From an uncultured Mollicutes bacterium (lineage in GTDB: Bacteria; Bacillota_I; Bacilli_A; RF39; UBA660), in NCBI GenBank assembly GCA_900550145.1, contig URRF01000013.1, forward strand, positions 1-35,606: DNA of 35,606 nt, read 5' to 3'. Both the position numbers and the translations under genes were made by a program. Shown here piece by piece: positions 15,779 through 23,054 of the stretch. The notes beneath the pieces were generated by a model. That model saw nothing but the letters and a program-made list of their open reading frames with translations, ran no database searches and was not told the origin of the DNA. Each line of letters begins with the position of its first letter. Within the stretch, counting starts at the first letter, position 1.

Positions 15779-16633
15779 ATGAAAAAGCATAAAGTAACAA
15801 TAATTATGATAACACTTTTTTTCATAGGACTTTTAACACTCTTTTATCCAACTTTGAGTAATTACTATAATGAGAAAAATCAATCTAAAACAATATATAA
15901 TTATGAAAATATATTAAATGAAAAAAATAAAATAGATTTTGATAAATTAAAAGAAGATGCGATAAATTATAACAAGGAATTAAGTGAGTTAACAGAACCA
16001 CTTTTAAGTTATGAAAATATACAAAACTATAATGAATTACTAAATATAAATAATGATGGTATGATTGGATATCTTACAATAGATAAAATTAAAGTGGAAT
16101 TGCCTATTTATCATGGTATTAGTAATGAGGTATTAAATTCTAGTGTAGGACATTTAGAGGGTTCTTCTTTACCTATTGGTGGGAATTCTACTCATTCTGT
16201 GTTGTCAGCTCACAGAGGTCTTCCATCAGCAAAATTATTTACAGATTTAGATAAATTAGAAGTTGGGGATATTTTTAAAATAACTGTATTAGATGAGGTA
16301 TTGACTTATGAAGTTGATAAGATAGTTATAGTTAGTCCATCTGATAGAGAATATTTAAAAATAGAAGAAGATAAAGATTACGTTACATTGTTAACATGTA
16401 CTCCTTATGGTATAAATACGCATAGATTATTAGTAAGAGGTGTTAGAGTAACTGGAAATACAAAAAAGAATTATATAACAACAGAGGGTTTTAGAATAAA
16501 TAGGATGATAGTAATACCTATTGTAGCACTTCCAATAATAGTATTATTGCTGTTGATAATATTAATTAAACCAGTAAAAAGAGTTGGTATTAATAAATAT
16601 GAAGAATTTCTTTATCCAAATGGAAAAAGATAA
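15779..16633 (+). CDS. Class C (pilin-polymerising) sortase
   Basis: A 284-residue membrane transpeptidase. An N-terminal membrane segment (residues 6-24) and a C-terminal one (about 245-265) flank the catalytic domain, the two-anchor layout of class C sortases. Catalytic residues are visible: His145 in LSAHRG, Cys207 in LLTCTPYG and Arg216 in NTHRLLVRG. The sequence GYLTIDKIKVELPIYHG opens the beta-barrel. Class C sortases cut the LPXTG-type motif of one pilin and join it to the pilin lysine of the next, building the fibre from the genes around it. No clear DP(F/W/Y) lid motif was found in the region before the barrel. Confidence 0.94.
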   Translation: MKKHKVTIIMITLFFIGLLTLFYPTLSNYYNEKNQSKTIYNYENILNEKNKIDFDKLKEDAINYNKELSELTEPLLSYENIQNYNELLNINNDGMIGYLTIDKIKVELPIYHGISNEVLNSSVGHLEGSSLPIGGNSTHSVLSAHRGLPSAKLFTDLDKLEVGDIFKITVLDEVLTYEVDKIVIVSPSDREYLKIEEDKDYVTLLTCTPYGINTHRLLVRGVRVTGNTKKNYITTEGFRINRMIVIPIVALPIIVLLLLIILIKPVKRVGINKYEEFLYPNGKR

Positions 16634-16648
16634 ATTACGGAGGTAATT

Positions 16649-17533
16649 ATGAAAAGAATAAAAATTTTGCTAGTAGCATTTTTCTTGCTTTTTTATATAA
16701 GTGAGATAAAAGCACTTTCTACTAATGTAGTGGATTTTAAAAAATTGGGTTCTATAAATATAACTTTACTTGAAAAAGAGGATAATATTAAAATAGAAGG
16801 TGCTGAAATTACTCTTTATAAAATAGCAAATGCGAAGGAAGAAGCTCATAATTTAATATTTGAATATGTAGATGAATTATCAAATTGTAATTTATCTATC
16901 GAAAGTTTAAAAGCAGAAGATGTTAGTAAATGTATTACTAAGGATATTACTGGTATAAAAAAGATTACTAGTGCTGAAGGTGTGGTTTACTTTGATGAAC
17001 TAGATTTGGGATTGTATTTAGTTAAACAAACTAATAGAGTTAGTGGATTTTCTAAAATAGATCCATTTCTTGTAATGATACCTAGTGAAATAGATAATAA
17101 ATGGATTTATGATATAGAATCAGAACCAAAAACAGATATTATAAGAACAATTGATTTAAGTGTGAAGAAGGTTTGGAATACTACAAAAACTAATAATAAT
17201 GATAGTATTAGTTTACCAAAAAGTATAGATATACAGTTATTGTTAAATGATGAAATAATTGATACTGTTACTTTAAGTGAAGAAAATAATTGGCAATATA
17301 CTTTTTCTAATATAGAAAAAAATGATAATTATGTAGTTAGGGAAGTAAATGTACCAAATGGATATACAGTTACTTATCAAAAAGATGGTAATTTGTTTAT
17401 AGTTACAAATACAAGTAGTTTGGTACATACGGGTCAAATGTATTGGTTAGTTGGCTTATTCTTAAGTATTGGTATGATATTTATAATTACTAGTTTGTTA
17501 TATGATAGGAATAAAAATGAACAAAAAGGGTAA
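16649..17533 (+). CDS. Minor (base) pilin with Cna-B domain and LVHTG sorting signal
   Basis: A 294-residue surface protein. Signal peptide about residues 1-22 (YISEIKA). An N-terminal pilin-like domain contains GSINITLLEKEDNIKIEGAE and the segment LGLYLVKQTNRVSGF. A Cna-B domain follows (DLSVKKVWNTTK to NYVVREVNVPNGYTVTY, an E-box-like strand). The C-terminus reads SSLVHTGQMYWLVGLF, a membrane span and DRNKNEQKG. LVHTG replaces LPXTG, and the TGQ-x-W arrangement is common in minor pilins of Bacillota that anchor the fibre to the wall. It overlaps the next sortase gene by 17 bases, so translation is coupled. Confidence 0.87.
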   Translation: MKRIKILLVAFFLLFYISEIKALSTNVVDFKKLGSINITLLEKEDNIKIEGAEITLYKIANAKEEAHNLIFEYVDELSNCNLSIESLKAEDVSKCITKDITGIKKITSAEGVVYFDELDLGLYLVKQTNRVSGFSKIDPFLVMIPSEIDNKWIYDIESEPKTDIIRTIDLSVKKVWNTTKTNNNDSISLPKSIDIQLLLNDEIIDTVTLSEENNWQYTFSNIEKNDNYVVREVNVPNGYTVTYQKDGNLFIVTNTSSLVHTGQMYWLVGLFLSIGMIFIITSLLYDRNKNEQKG

Positions 17534-18080
17534 ATCGCTTTTAATTGTAGGTGTATTATTTGTAGTAATGTCAATGCTTTTAACAATTCATTTTGAATAT
17601 GAACAGGTGTATTCAAAAATAAAAAGTGACGATACTATGAAACAAATACTTAATAAGACAATTGATAATAAAGAAAATATTAAAACGATTGAAATAAATG
17701 GATTAGAATATGTTGGTTATTTAGTAATTCCATCATTAGAATTAAATTTACCAGTTACAAAAGAGTATACTCCTTATTCATTAAAAATATCGCCATCAAT
17801 TTATTATGGATCAATAGAAAGTAATAATTTGGTAATATGTGGTCATGCATATAGAAATATTTTTGGAAATTTATATAAGTTAAAACCAGGTGATATTGTT
17901 ATATTTACTGATGTAAATAACAAAAGTTATAAATATGAAGTTGAATTAATTGAAGAACTTGGCTCAACTGACATAAAGGAAATGGTAGAAAGCGATTTTG
18001 ATTTGACTATTTATACATGTACTAATGATAATTTAAGAAGAGTTACTGTAAGATGTAATCGTGTTTATAGTAAGGGTTAG
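17517..18080 (+). CDS. Second sortase of the pilus operon
   Basis: A 187-residue sortase with one N-terminal membrane segment (residues 6-24). Catalytic residues: His110 in ICGHAYRN, Cys168 in TIYTCTND and Arg174/175 in NLRRVTVRC. It lacks the C-terminal anchor of class C enzymes and has a barrel of minimal size, more like class B/D enzymes; I cannot settle the class. It probably attaches the finished pilus, through the LVHTG base pilin encoded just upstream, to peptidoglycan. ATG 17517 is preferred over ATG 17502 because TAGGA lies seven bases before it. The stop codon is inside the operon terminator. Confidence 0.88.
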   Translation: MNKKGKSLLIVGVLFVVMSMLLTIHFEYEQVYSKIKSDDTMKQILNKTIDNKENIKTIEINGLEYVGYLVIPSLELNLPVTKEYTPYSLKISPSIYYGSIESNNLVICGHAYRNIFGNLYKLKPGDIVIFTDVNNKSYKYEVELIEELGSTDIKEMVESDFDLTIYTCTNDNLRRVTVRCNRVYSKG

Positions 18081-18097
18081 GAAACTAATCTTTTTTT
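18075..18097 (+). terminator. Terminator of the pilus operon
   Basis: GGTTAG (18075-18080), GAAA tetraloop, CTAATC (18085-18090), then seven T. The stem contains the sortase stop codon. Confidence 0.75.
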
Positions 18098-18182
18098 ATT
18101 TATGAGAAAGTATTATCATATTATTTTGATTAAATAGTGCAAGTATAATTGTTTAAAATAAATTTCCATATAAAATACTACT

Positions 18183-18210
18183 AAAGTTGAGAAAAAACTC
18201 AACTTTTTTA
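18183..18210 (+). terminator. Second strong terminator upstream of the recombinase 2 region
   Basis: AAAGTTGAG (18183-18191), an A6 loop, CTCAACTTT (18198-18206), continuing into T. No intact gene lies between it and the previous terminator. It insulates the pilus operon from the following cassette, or belongs to a lost gene. Confidence 0.78.
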
Positions 18211-18252
18211 ATAATTAGATTAACAAGAACTTATGGGTGGAGTATGATTTTT

Positions 18253-18463
18253 ATGAAAGCAAAATTAAGCGAAGTTATTGGTATCGTTAATAAAATATGA
18301 ACAGGGTCAGCTAGTTAAAAATCTGTTGATTTCTAAATGAGATATTAAAGTGATTAGAGATAATAATATTTTTTATAATGAAATTAAAGATTTAATTAAG
18401 TTCTAAAAAACTTTAAAAATTACTTATGTAAAAGAAGTTAAGCAGAAACCAGATTCTAAGTAG
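18253..18463 (+). pseudogene. Decayed small ORF upstream of recombinase cassette 2
   Basis: From ATG 18253 the frame reads MKAKLSEVIGIVNKI and stops at TGA 18298. Shifting frame there restores coding-like sequence (KYEQGQLVKNLLISK, then DIKVIRDNNIFYNEIKDLIKF), interrupted by TGA and TAA, then KITYVKEVKQKPDSK and TAG at 18461, directly at the hairpin at 18443-18475. A two-base loss in the ATATAT-like run near 18295 would explain the shift. The ancestral protein would be about 70 residues and lysine-rich. I do not recognise the family. The rest of the 18098-18528 gap holds only the terminators described. Confidence 0.42.
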
Positions 18464-18475
18464 TTTCTGTTTTTT
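18443..18475 (+). terminator. Terminator after the decayed ORF
   Basis: CAGAAAC (18443-18449), 13-base loop, GTTTCTG (18463-18469), then TTTTT. Confidence 0.6.
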
Positions 18476-18528
18476 CTAAAGTATTATTTTGTATTATTTC
18501 TCATAGTTTTAAATAAGGGAGCGTGATT

Positions 18529-18717
18529 ATGAATAATAATTGTCTTATGGAAAGTAAAAAAGTAAAAAATAAGAATAAAGAAATACTTTTAGAGGTGGCT
18601 CTCACATTAAATAAAGAGTTATTTAATGAAAATAAAATTTCATATAAAATGTTTAAATATACTGAAGATAATATTTTAAAGGAATTGAAAAGTTGTAATT
18701 TAAGTGGTGCGCATTAA
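18529..18717 (+). CDS. Small SHOCT-like protein of recombinase cassette 2
   Basis: A 62-residue protein with AAGGGA (18515-18520) before ATG 18529; a GTG at 18523 is in frame but too close to that site. After a lysine-rich N-terminus it reads NKEILLEVALTLNKELFNEN, then KISYKMFKYTEDNILKEL, matching the 41-residue protein before recombinase 1 over about 25 residues, and the same place in a cassette. It is not coupled: 33 bases separate it from the recombinase. A role as recombination accessory or regulator is inferred from the repeated pairing. Confidence 0.7.
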   Translation: MNNNCLMESKKVKNKNKEILLEVALTLNKELFNENKISYKMFKYTEDNILKELKSCNLSGAH

Positions 18718-18750
18718 ATTTGTGAAAAATTTTAGAAAGGAGAAGAAGAA

Positions 18751-20460
18751 TTGGATTTATACACTGTTCGAAAGCAATTAAATATGGGAATGCCACTTAC
18801 AAGTATAAAACTTAGGGTAACAGATTATGCAAGAGTATCAACGGATCATTTAGAACAAAAGAAATCTCTTCAAAATCAAGTGGAACATTTTGAACAATAT
18901 ATAAAAGAAAATCCGAATTGGACTTATGTAGGAGGTTATGTAGATGATGGAATAACTGGTACAAGTGATGTTAAAAGAGATAATTTTATGAAAATGATTG
19001 AGGATGCTAGAAGTGGTAAGTTTGATTTAATAGTTACCAAAGAAATTTCTAGATTTTCAAGGAATACTCTTGATAGTATTAAATATACACGAGAACTTTT
19101 ATCTTATGGAGTGGCTGTGTTATTTGTAAATGATAATATTAATACTGTTATGCCTGATTCTGAACTTAGATTAACCATAATGGCTTCTATGGCACAAGAT
19201 GAGATAAGAAGGTTATCTGAAAGAGTTAAATTTGGTATGAATCGTGCAATAGAACGTGGAGAAATACTTGGTAATGATTTACTTTATGGTTATAAAAAAG
19301 ATAAGGATATTGGAGTATTAAATATTATAGAAGAAGAAGCAAAAGTTGTTAGAAGGATTTATGAACTTTATGCAGTTGATGAACTATCACTTTCAAAAAT
19401 TGTTAAAACTTTAAATAGTGAAGGATTAAAAACTTGTCAAGGTAAAAAATGGGTTATATCTACTATTTCACGAATGATAGAAAACCCTAAATATAAAGGA
19501 TATTATTGTGCTAGAAAATCTGAAATAGTAGATTATATGACTAAGAAGATAAAATACTTTGAAAAAGATGATTGGATTATTTATGAAGATAAAACAAGAA
19601 TACCACCAATAATTGATGAGGAATTATGGGATAGAGCTAATACTCGTTTATTAAAAAGAAAAAAAACATTTAGTGAAAGAAAAGAAGATAAAAGTATTTA
19701 TAAAAATAGATATTTATATAGTGCTAAAATATTTTGTGGACAGCACAATGCAGTTTTTCATAGAAGAGAATTTAGAAAAAATAAAAAAGATATTACTTGG
19801 GTTTGTTCTCTTTATTTAAAAAATGGTAAAACTACTTGTGATTCACCTAATATTAGAGAATCTGAACTAGATGCTATTTTTAGAGATTTAATTTCTAAAT
19901 TACAAATAGAATTAAATAAAGTAATTGATATTCTTATGAATTATTATAAACATTTGGAGATAGATACTGGTATAGATGAAGAAATTTTATCACGTGAAAG
20001 AGGAATAAATAATCTTTATGATAAAAAAGACAAGTTATTGGAACTTAGTTTACAAGGTAGTTTATCAAACACGGAGTTTTATGAAAGAAATAATTCATTT
20101 AATGAAAAGATTAAAGCACTTGAGAATGAACTTGATACTTTAAAAAATTATAAAGAAAAATTAAAAGGAACAACTGATAAAACTAAAGAACTTGCTGAAA
20201 ACTTAAAACAGAAAGTTAAATCTAAACCAACAATAAATAAAATAATTAGTTCTTTACTAGAGCGTATTGTAGTATCTAAAATATGCAATAATAAAAATAA
20301 TATGGAATTAAATATATTTTTATCTTACAAAGAGGATGATGAAAAGAAAAAACTACAACCTATTTTAAGAAGTAGTTATGAATTTAAAAGAGGATATGAC
20401 ACTAGGGGAACTAAAAGATATAAGGTCTATTACCAAGTGAATTGTTATTTTTGCCTTTAA
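18751..20460 (+). CDS. Large serine recombinase 2
   Basis: A 569-residue large serine recombinase, paralogous to the one at 6930. It starts at TTG 18751; AAAGGAG lies eight bases upstream and the N-terminus (MDLYTVRKQLNMGMPLTSI) aligns residue for residue with that of recombinase 1. ARVSTDH holds catalytic Ser30. KEISRFSRNTLDS and SELRLTIMASMAQDEIRRLSE complete the resolvase domain. The recombinase domain has MIENPKYKGYYCARKSE; a zinc-ribbon region (IFCGQHNAVFH, WVCSLYL, TTCDSP) and a coiled coil of about 100 residues follow. The stop lies in the loop of a hairpin nested inside the inverted repeat at 20433-20483, right beside a truncated gene, suggesting this cassette is the end of an inserted element. 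Confidence 0.93.
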   Translation: MDLYTVRKQLNMGMPLTSIKLRVTDYARVSTDHLEQKKSLQNQVEHFEQYIKENPNWTYVGGYVDDGITGTSDVKRDNFMKMIEDARSGKFDLIVTKEISRFSRNTLDSIKYTRELLSYGVAVLFVNDNINTVMPDSELRLTIMASMAQDEIRRLSERVKFGMNRAIERGEILGNDLLYGYKKDKDIGVLNIIEEEAKVVRRIYELYAVDELSLSKIVKTLNSEGLKTCQGKKWVISTISRMIENPKYKGYYCARKSEIVDYMTKKIKYFEKDDWIIYEDKTRIPPIIDEELWDRANTRLLKRKKTFSERKEDKSIYKNRYLYSAKIFCGQHNAVFHRREFRKNKKDITWVCSLYLKNGKTTCDSPNIRESELDAIFRDLISKLQIELNKVIDILMNYYKHLEIDTGIDEEILSRERGINNLYDKKDKLLELSLQGSLSNTEFYERNNSFNEKIKALENELDTLKNYKEKLKGTTDKTKELAENLKQKVKSKPTINKIISSLLERIVVSKICNNKNNMELNIFLSYKEDDEKKKLQPILRSSYEFKRGYDTRGTKRYKVYYQVNCYFCL

Positions 20461-20483
20461 AAGGCATATAATTTTTCACTTGG
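20433..20483. repeat. Nested inverted repeat at the 3' end of recombinase 2, candidate element end
   Basis: CCAAGTGAA (20433-20441) and TTCACTTGG (20475-20483) are perfect inverted copies. Inside lies TGCCTT (20452-20457) / AAGGCA (20461-20466), with the recombinase stop in its loop. A weak T run follows the inner stem, so it may act as terminator. The outer arm ends six bases before the stop of the truncated substrate-binding protein gene. Confidence 0.6.
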
Positions 20484-20488
20484 AGACT

Positions 20489-21085
20489 TCATTTTCTTAC
20501 ACTAAGTTCAAATAGTGTTACAAAATCACCAGTTCCACCAATAAATGCACCTTGCATAGCAGCAAAAGCAATACTAGTATCTATATTTACATCTTCTTTA
20601 GGATCTATGCCATTTTCTCTTAATGCCCATTCAAATGTCATTTCTGGCATACCACCTTTTCTTCCTCCAATTATAGTTTTTCCTTTAATATCTTCTATTT
20701 TAAAATTGTCTATTTTTTCTCTTGATACTAAGAATGATCCATCTTTCTTTGTTAATTGTGCAAATGTTTTTAAGTAATCCTTTTCGCCACTTTGATATAC
20801 ATATATTGTAGCTTCAGGTCCGCAAAAACCAATTTCAACATCTCCAGATAAAACGGCTGCCGTTACTTTATCAGCACCAGGTGTTAGTATAAGTTCAACA
20901 TCTATTCCTTCATCTTCAAAAAACCCTTCACTTATAGCAACATATTGTGGTGCATAAAATATACTGTGTGTTACCTCTGCTATTCTCACTTTTTCATTTT
21001 TATTTTCTTGCTTTTTAGGAAAAACTAAAAAAACAAGTAATACTAATAGTAAAAGTGACACACAAGCAATAATTATTCTTTTCAT
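20489..21085 (-). CDS. ABC transporter substrate-binding protein (SsuA/ThiY/NMT1-like), C-terminally truncated
   Basis: A 198-residue protein with a membrane-anchoring or signal segment (RIIIACVSLLLLVLLVFLVF), then VRIAEVTHSIFYAPQYVAISEGFF, the typical opening of periplasmic-type binding proteins for nitrate, taurine or thiamine-pyrimidine ABC importers. ILTPGADKVTAAVLSGDVEIGF continues the first lobe, and KGKTIIGGRKGGMPEM starts the second. Family members run to about 320-340 residues. This one ends in GTGDFVTLFE followed by an unrelated LSVRK and stop, precisely beside the recombinase 2 inverted repeat. The start is set at ATG 21085, with AAGGAG upstream; an in-frame ATG at 21103 lies before that site. 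The missing C-terminal half was not found in the window, so it is probably non-functional. Confidence 0.8.
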   Translation of the reverse strand: MKRIIIACVSLLLLVLLVFLVFPKKQENKNEKVRIAEVTHSIFYAPQYVAISEGFFEDEGIDVELILTPGADKVTAAVLSGDVEIGFCGPEATIYVYQSGEKDYLKTFAQLTKKDGSFLVSREKIDNFKIEDIKGKTIIGGRKGGMPEMTFEWALRENGIDPKEDVNIDTSIAFAAMQGAFIGGTGDFVTLFELSVRK

Positions 21086-21106
21086 ATAAACTCCTTTCAT
21101 CAATTT

Positions 21107-21135
21107 ATTATATTCATTATTTATTTTAGTGTTAA
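21107..21135 (-). promoter_or_regulatory. SigA-type promoter of the substrate-binding protein gene
   Basis: On the minus strand TTAACA (21135-21130), a 17-base spacer and TATAAT (21112-21107). A good promoter still drives the broken gene, which suggests the truncation is recent if real. Confidence 0.68.
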
Positions 21136-21178
21136 AATATATTAATAAATTAAAAAGAAGTGATATGATTTCTTATAA

Positions 21179-22906
21179 TTATTCTTTTACAAGTGGGTTA
21201 AAATTTTTAATAGCAAGAGTTAATTTAGGATGTTTAATAACAAAATGTATTGTTGGATTAGAACTTTTTGAAATAATTATATAGTTATTTTCAATAAATG
21301 TTATAGTTATATTTTTAAATGTTTTATCATTCACGTAGTTTAATTCATAATTATTTACTTTTTTTCTATATTCTTTTGTTAATTTTAAGTGTTCTACATA
21401 TTCTTTATAAGTATAGGTTATTTTTTTATCTAGGAACAAGTTATTTAATAAAAGTGAAGGAATATCGTTTTTAAACTCATTTTCTTTAATTATATAAATA
21501 TAATCTTTTATTTTATTCCTTTTTAAAATATTATTTATATATATTAATTCATCATTCTTGTATTTAATTATTTTATCAATTTCTGATTTTGTTAATTTAT
21601 TTCTTTTTAAAATTTTAATTAATAGTTCATCTTTTATTGTAAATATTGGTAATGATGAAAGATATCTTATTCTATCAGATTCTATATTTTTATCTTTTCT
21701 TAAGAATAAATCATATTCATTTTTATTATTTTCCCTATATATTTCCATAAGTGGTTTTGCTTTTTTTAAAAGTAGTTTACTTTTTTCTTTATAATATTTA
21801 ATTTCATTTTTATTGGTAGTTAAATAATACATTCCTTTATTATGATATCCTTTAATGCATTCTCCAGATAATGCTACATTTTCTGAAACATAATCAAGAT
21901 GATTATATATATTATTTCTATTATCTTTTAGGTAGTATGGAGATATTTGACCTGTCATATAAATTGGAATCCAACTTTCAAGTCCTAACATCATTTCATT
22001 AAAAGGACGATCTAAATTATGAATAATATTTAAATGATGGCCTTTTTTTAAACACATTGCAATAGCAAACATCCATTTTTTTCCAAAGTTAGTATCTTCT
22101 GCCATATCTTCCATAGGCATATTGCTACACATAAAAATATCTTCTTTTGATTTTGAGAGAACAGTTGCTTTAAAGAAGTTTAATTCTCCGTTTTTCATCT
22201 CTTCTATTCCATAATAATTTTTATTTTTTGCTTTATAAAATGGAAGATACGGAACTTTTAATTCATCAAATTTAATTGCTTTTATATAATCATCTAGATT
22301 AAAAGAATCAAGATGGTATAAGAAATCGGATATTTCATTTTTTACATTTTTTGTTTCACTTGTAAGCCAGGAAAATAAAGTGTTTATAAATTCATTTTCT
22401 GATAAATCACTTTTTTTGCATCCAATAATTGTAGATATATTACTTATATCTTCTGGATTATTATATTTCGTAAAAATATATGAACATATTTTATTTGAAA
22501 ATTCAATTGGATTAGATGGTTTTGCTTTACCATATCTTATTCTTGAAATATGTGAGGCATCAAATACAATGTATTTAGACATTTCATGAGTATTAATTTT
22601 TAATGACATTATTAAGGTATTTAAATTATTACTAAATGTAGTATAATCAAAATCATCATTAGGTAATGTGGAATTAAAATCACCTTTTATTTTATCAAGT
22701 GTATATTTTTTTTGTCCGTTTTCTTGTGCGATATTAAAAAGTGCAGTGATTAATTTATTCATTTGTTCACTTTCTTTTACTGGAGTTCTTTCACCACTAC
22801 GATATCTACTTATAACAGATTGGGATAATCCAGCTCCAGTTGATAATTTTTTTGAAGAGCAATTTAGTTCCTTTAAATATTTATTTAAGACTTCTTTAAA
22901 TTTCAT
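21179..22906 (-). CDS. Large XRE-type regulator with two HTH domains and an unrecognised C-terminal region
   Basis: A 575-residue cytoplasmic protein. Residues 1-45 form a Cro/C1-type HTH (KKLSTGAGLSQSVISRYRSG), and residues about 100-130 look like a second, weaker one (THEMSKYIVFDASHISRIRYG). A helical linker follows. The middle (about residues 245-345) has a conserved-looking block: KSKEDIFMCSNMPMED, KKGHHLNIIHNLDRPFNEMM and SWIPIYMTGQISPYYL. It could be a ligand-sensing or enzymatic domain; I do not recognise it. The remaining 200 residues are lysine-rich. Similar HTH proteins of 500-600 residues occur in gut Bacillota. It is divergent from the envelope genes at 23055, with a dyad in the shared gap, so it probably regulates them and itself. 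Confidence 0.78.
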   Translation of the reverse strand: MKFKEVLNKYLKELNCSSKKLSTGAGLSQSVISRYRSGERTPVKESEQMNKLITALFNIAQENGQKKYTLDKIKGDFNSTLPNDDFDYTTFSNNLNTLIMSLKINTHEMSKYIVFDASHISRIRYGKAKPSNPIEFSNKICSYIFTKYNNPEDISNISTIIGCKKSDLSENEFINTLFSWLTSETKNVKNEISDFLYHLDSFNLDDYIKAIKFDELKVPYLPFYKAKNKNYYGIEEMKNGELNFFKATVLSKSKEDIFMCSNMPMEDMAEDTNFGKKWMFAIAMCLKKGHHLNIIHNLDRPFNEMMLGLESWIPIYMTGQISPYYLKDNRNNIYNHLDYVSENVALSGECIKGYHNKGMYYLTTNKNEIKYYKEKSKLLLKKAKPLMEIYRENNKNEYDLFLRKDKNIESDRIRYLSSLPIFTIKDELLIKILKRNKLTKSEIDKIIKYKNDELIYINNILKRNKIKDYIYIIKENEFKNDIPSLLLNNLFLDKKITYTYKEYVEHLKLTKEYRKKVNNYELNYVNDKTFKNITITFIENNYIIISKSSNPTIHFVIKHPKLTLAIKNFNPLVKE

Positions 22907-22960
22907 AATACATCATTCCTTATGAGGTATTATACTATAATTTTTATATAATAAAAACAA

Positions 22961-22975
22961 GTTTCCATCAGAAAC
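22961..22975. promoter_or_regulatory. Candidate operator dyad between divergent promoters
   Basis: GTTTC (22961-22965), CATCA, GAAAC (22971-22975) within a wider imperfect dyad (AACAAG on the left, AATGTT on the right). It lies about 23 bases before the -35 of the 23055 operon and at the -35 region of the XRE gene, where an autoregulator would bind. Confidence 0.45.
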
Positions 22976-22997
22976 AATGTTTTTTGAGGCAATTCTA

Positions 22998-23026
22998 TTG
23001 TTCTTGTTTATTTTATAACTTATACT
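22998..23026 (+). promoter_or_regulatory. SigA-type promoter of the envelope operon
   Basis: TTGTTC (22998-23003), a 17-base spacer and TATACT (23021-23026), followed by AGAGGAGGA (23035-23043) before ATG 23055. Confidence 0.62.
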
Positions 23027-23054
23027 TAATAATAGAGAGGAGGAATTTAATATT

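Noticed and set aside
18298..18463. TGA read as tryptophan (code 4) to rescue the decayed ORF
   Set aside because: Clear tryptophans throughout the window are TGG, genes such as alaS end at TGA, and this ORF also has an internal TAA and a frameshift.
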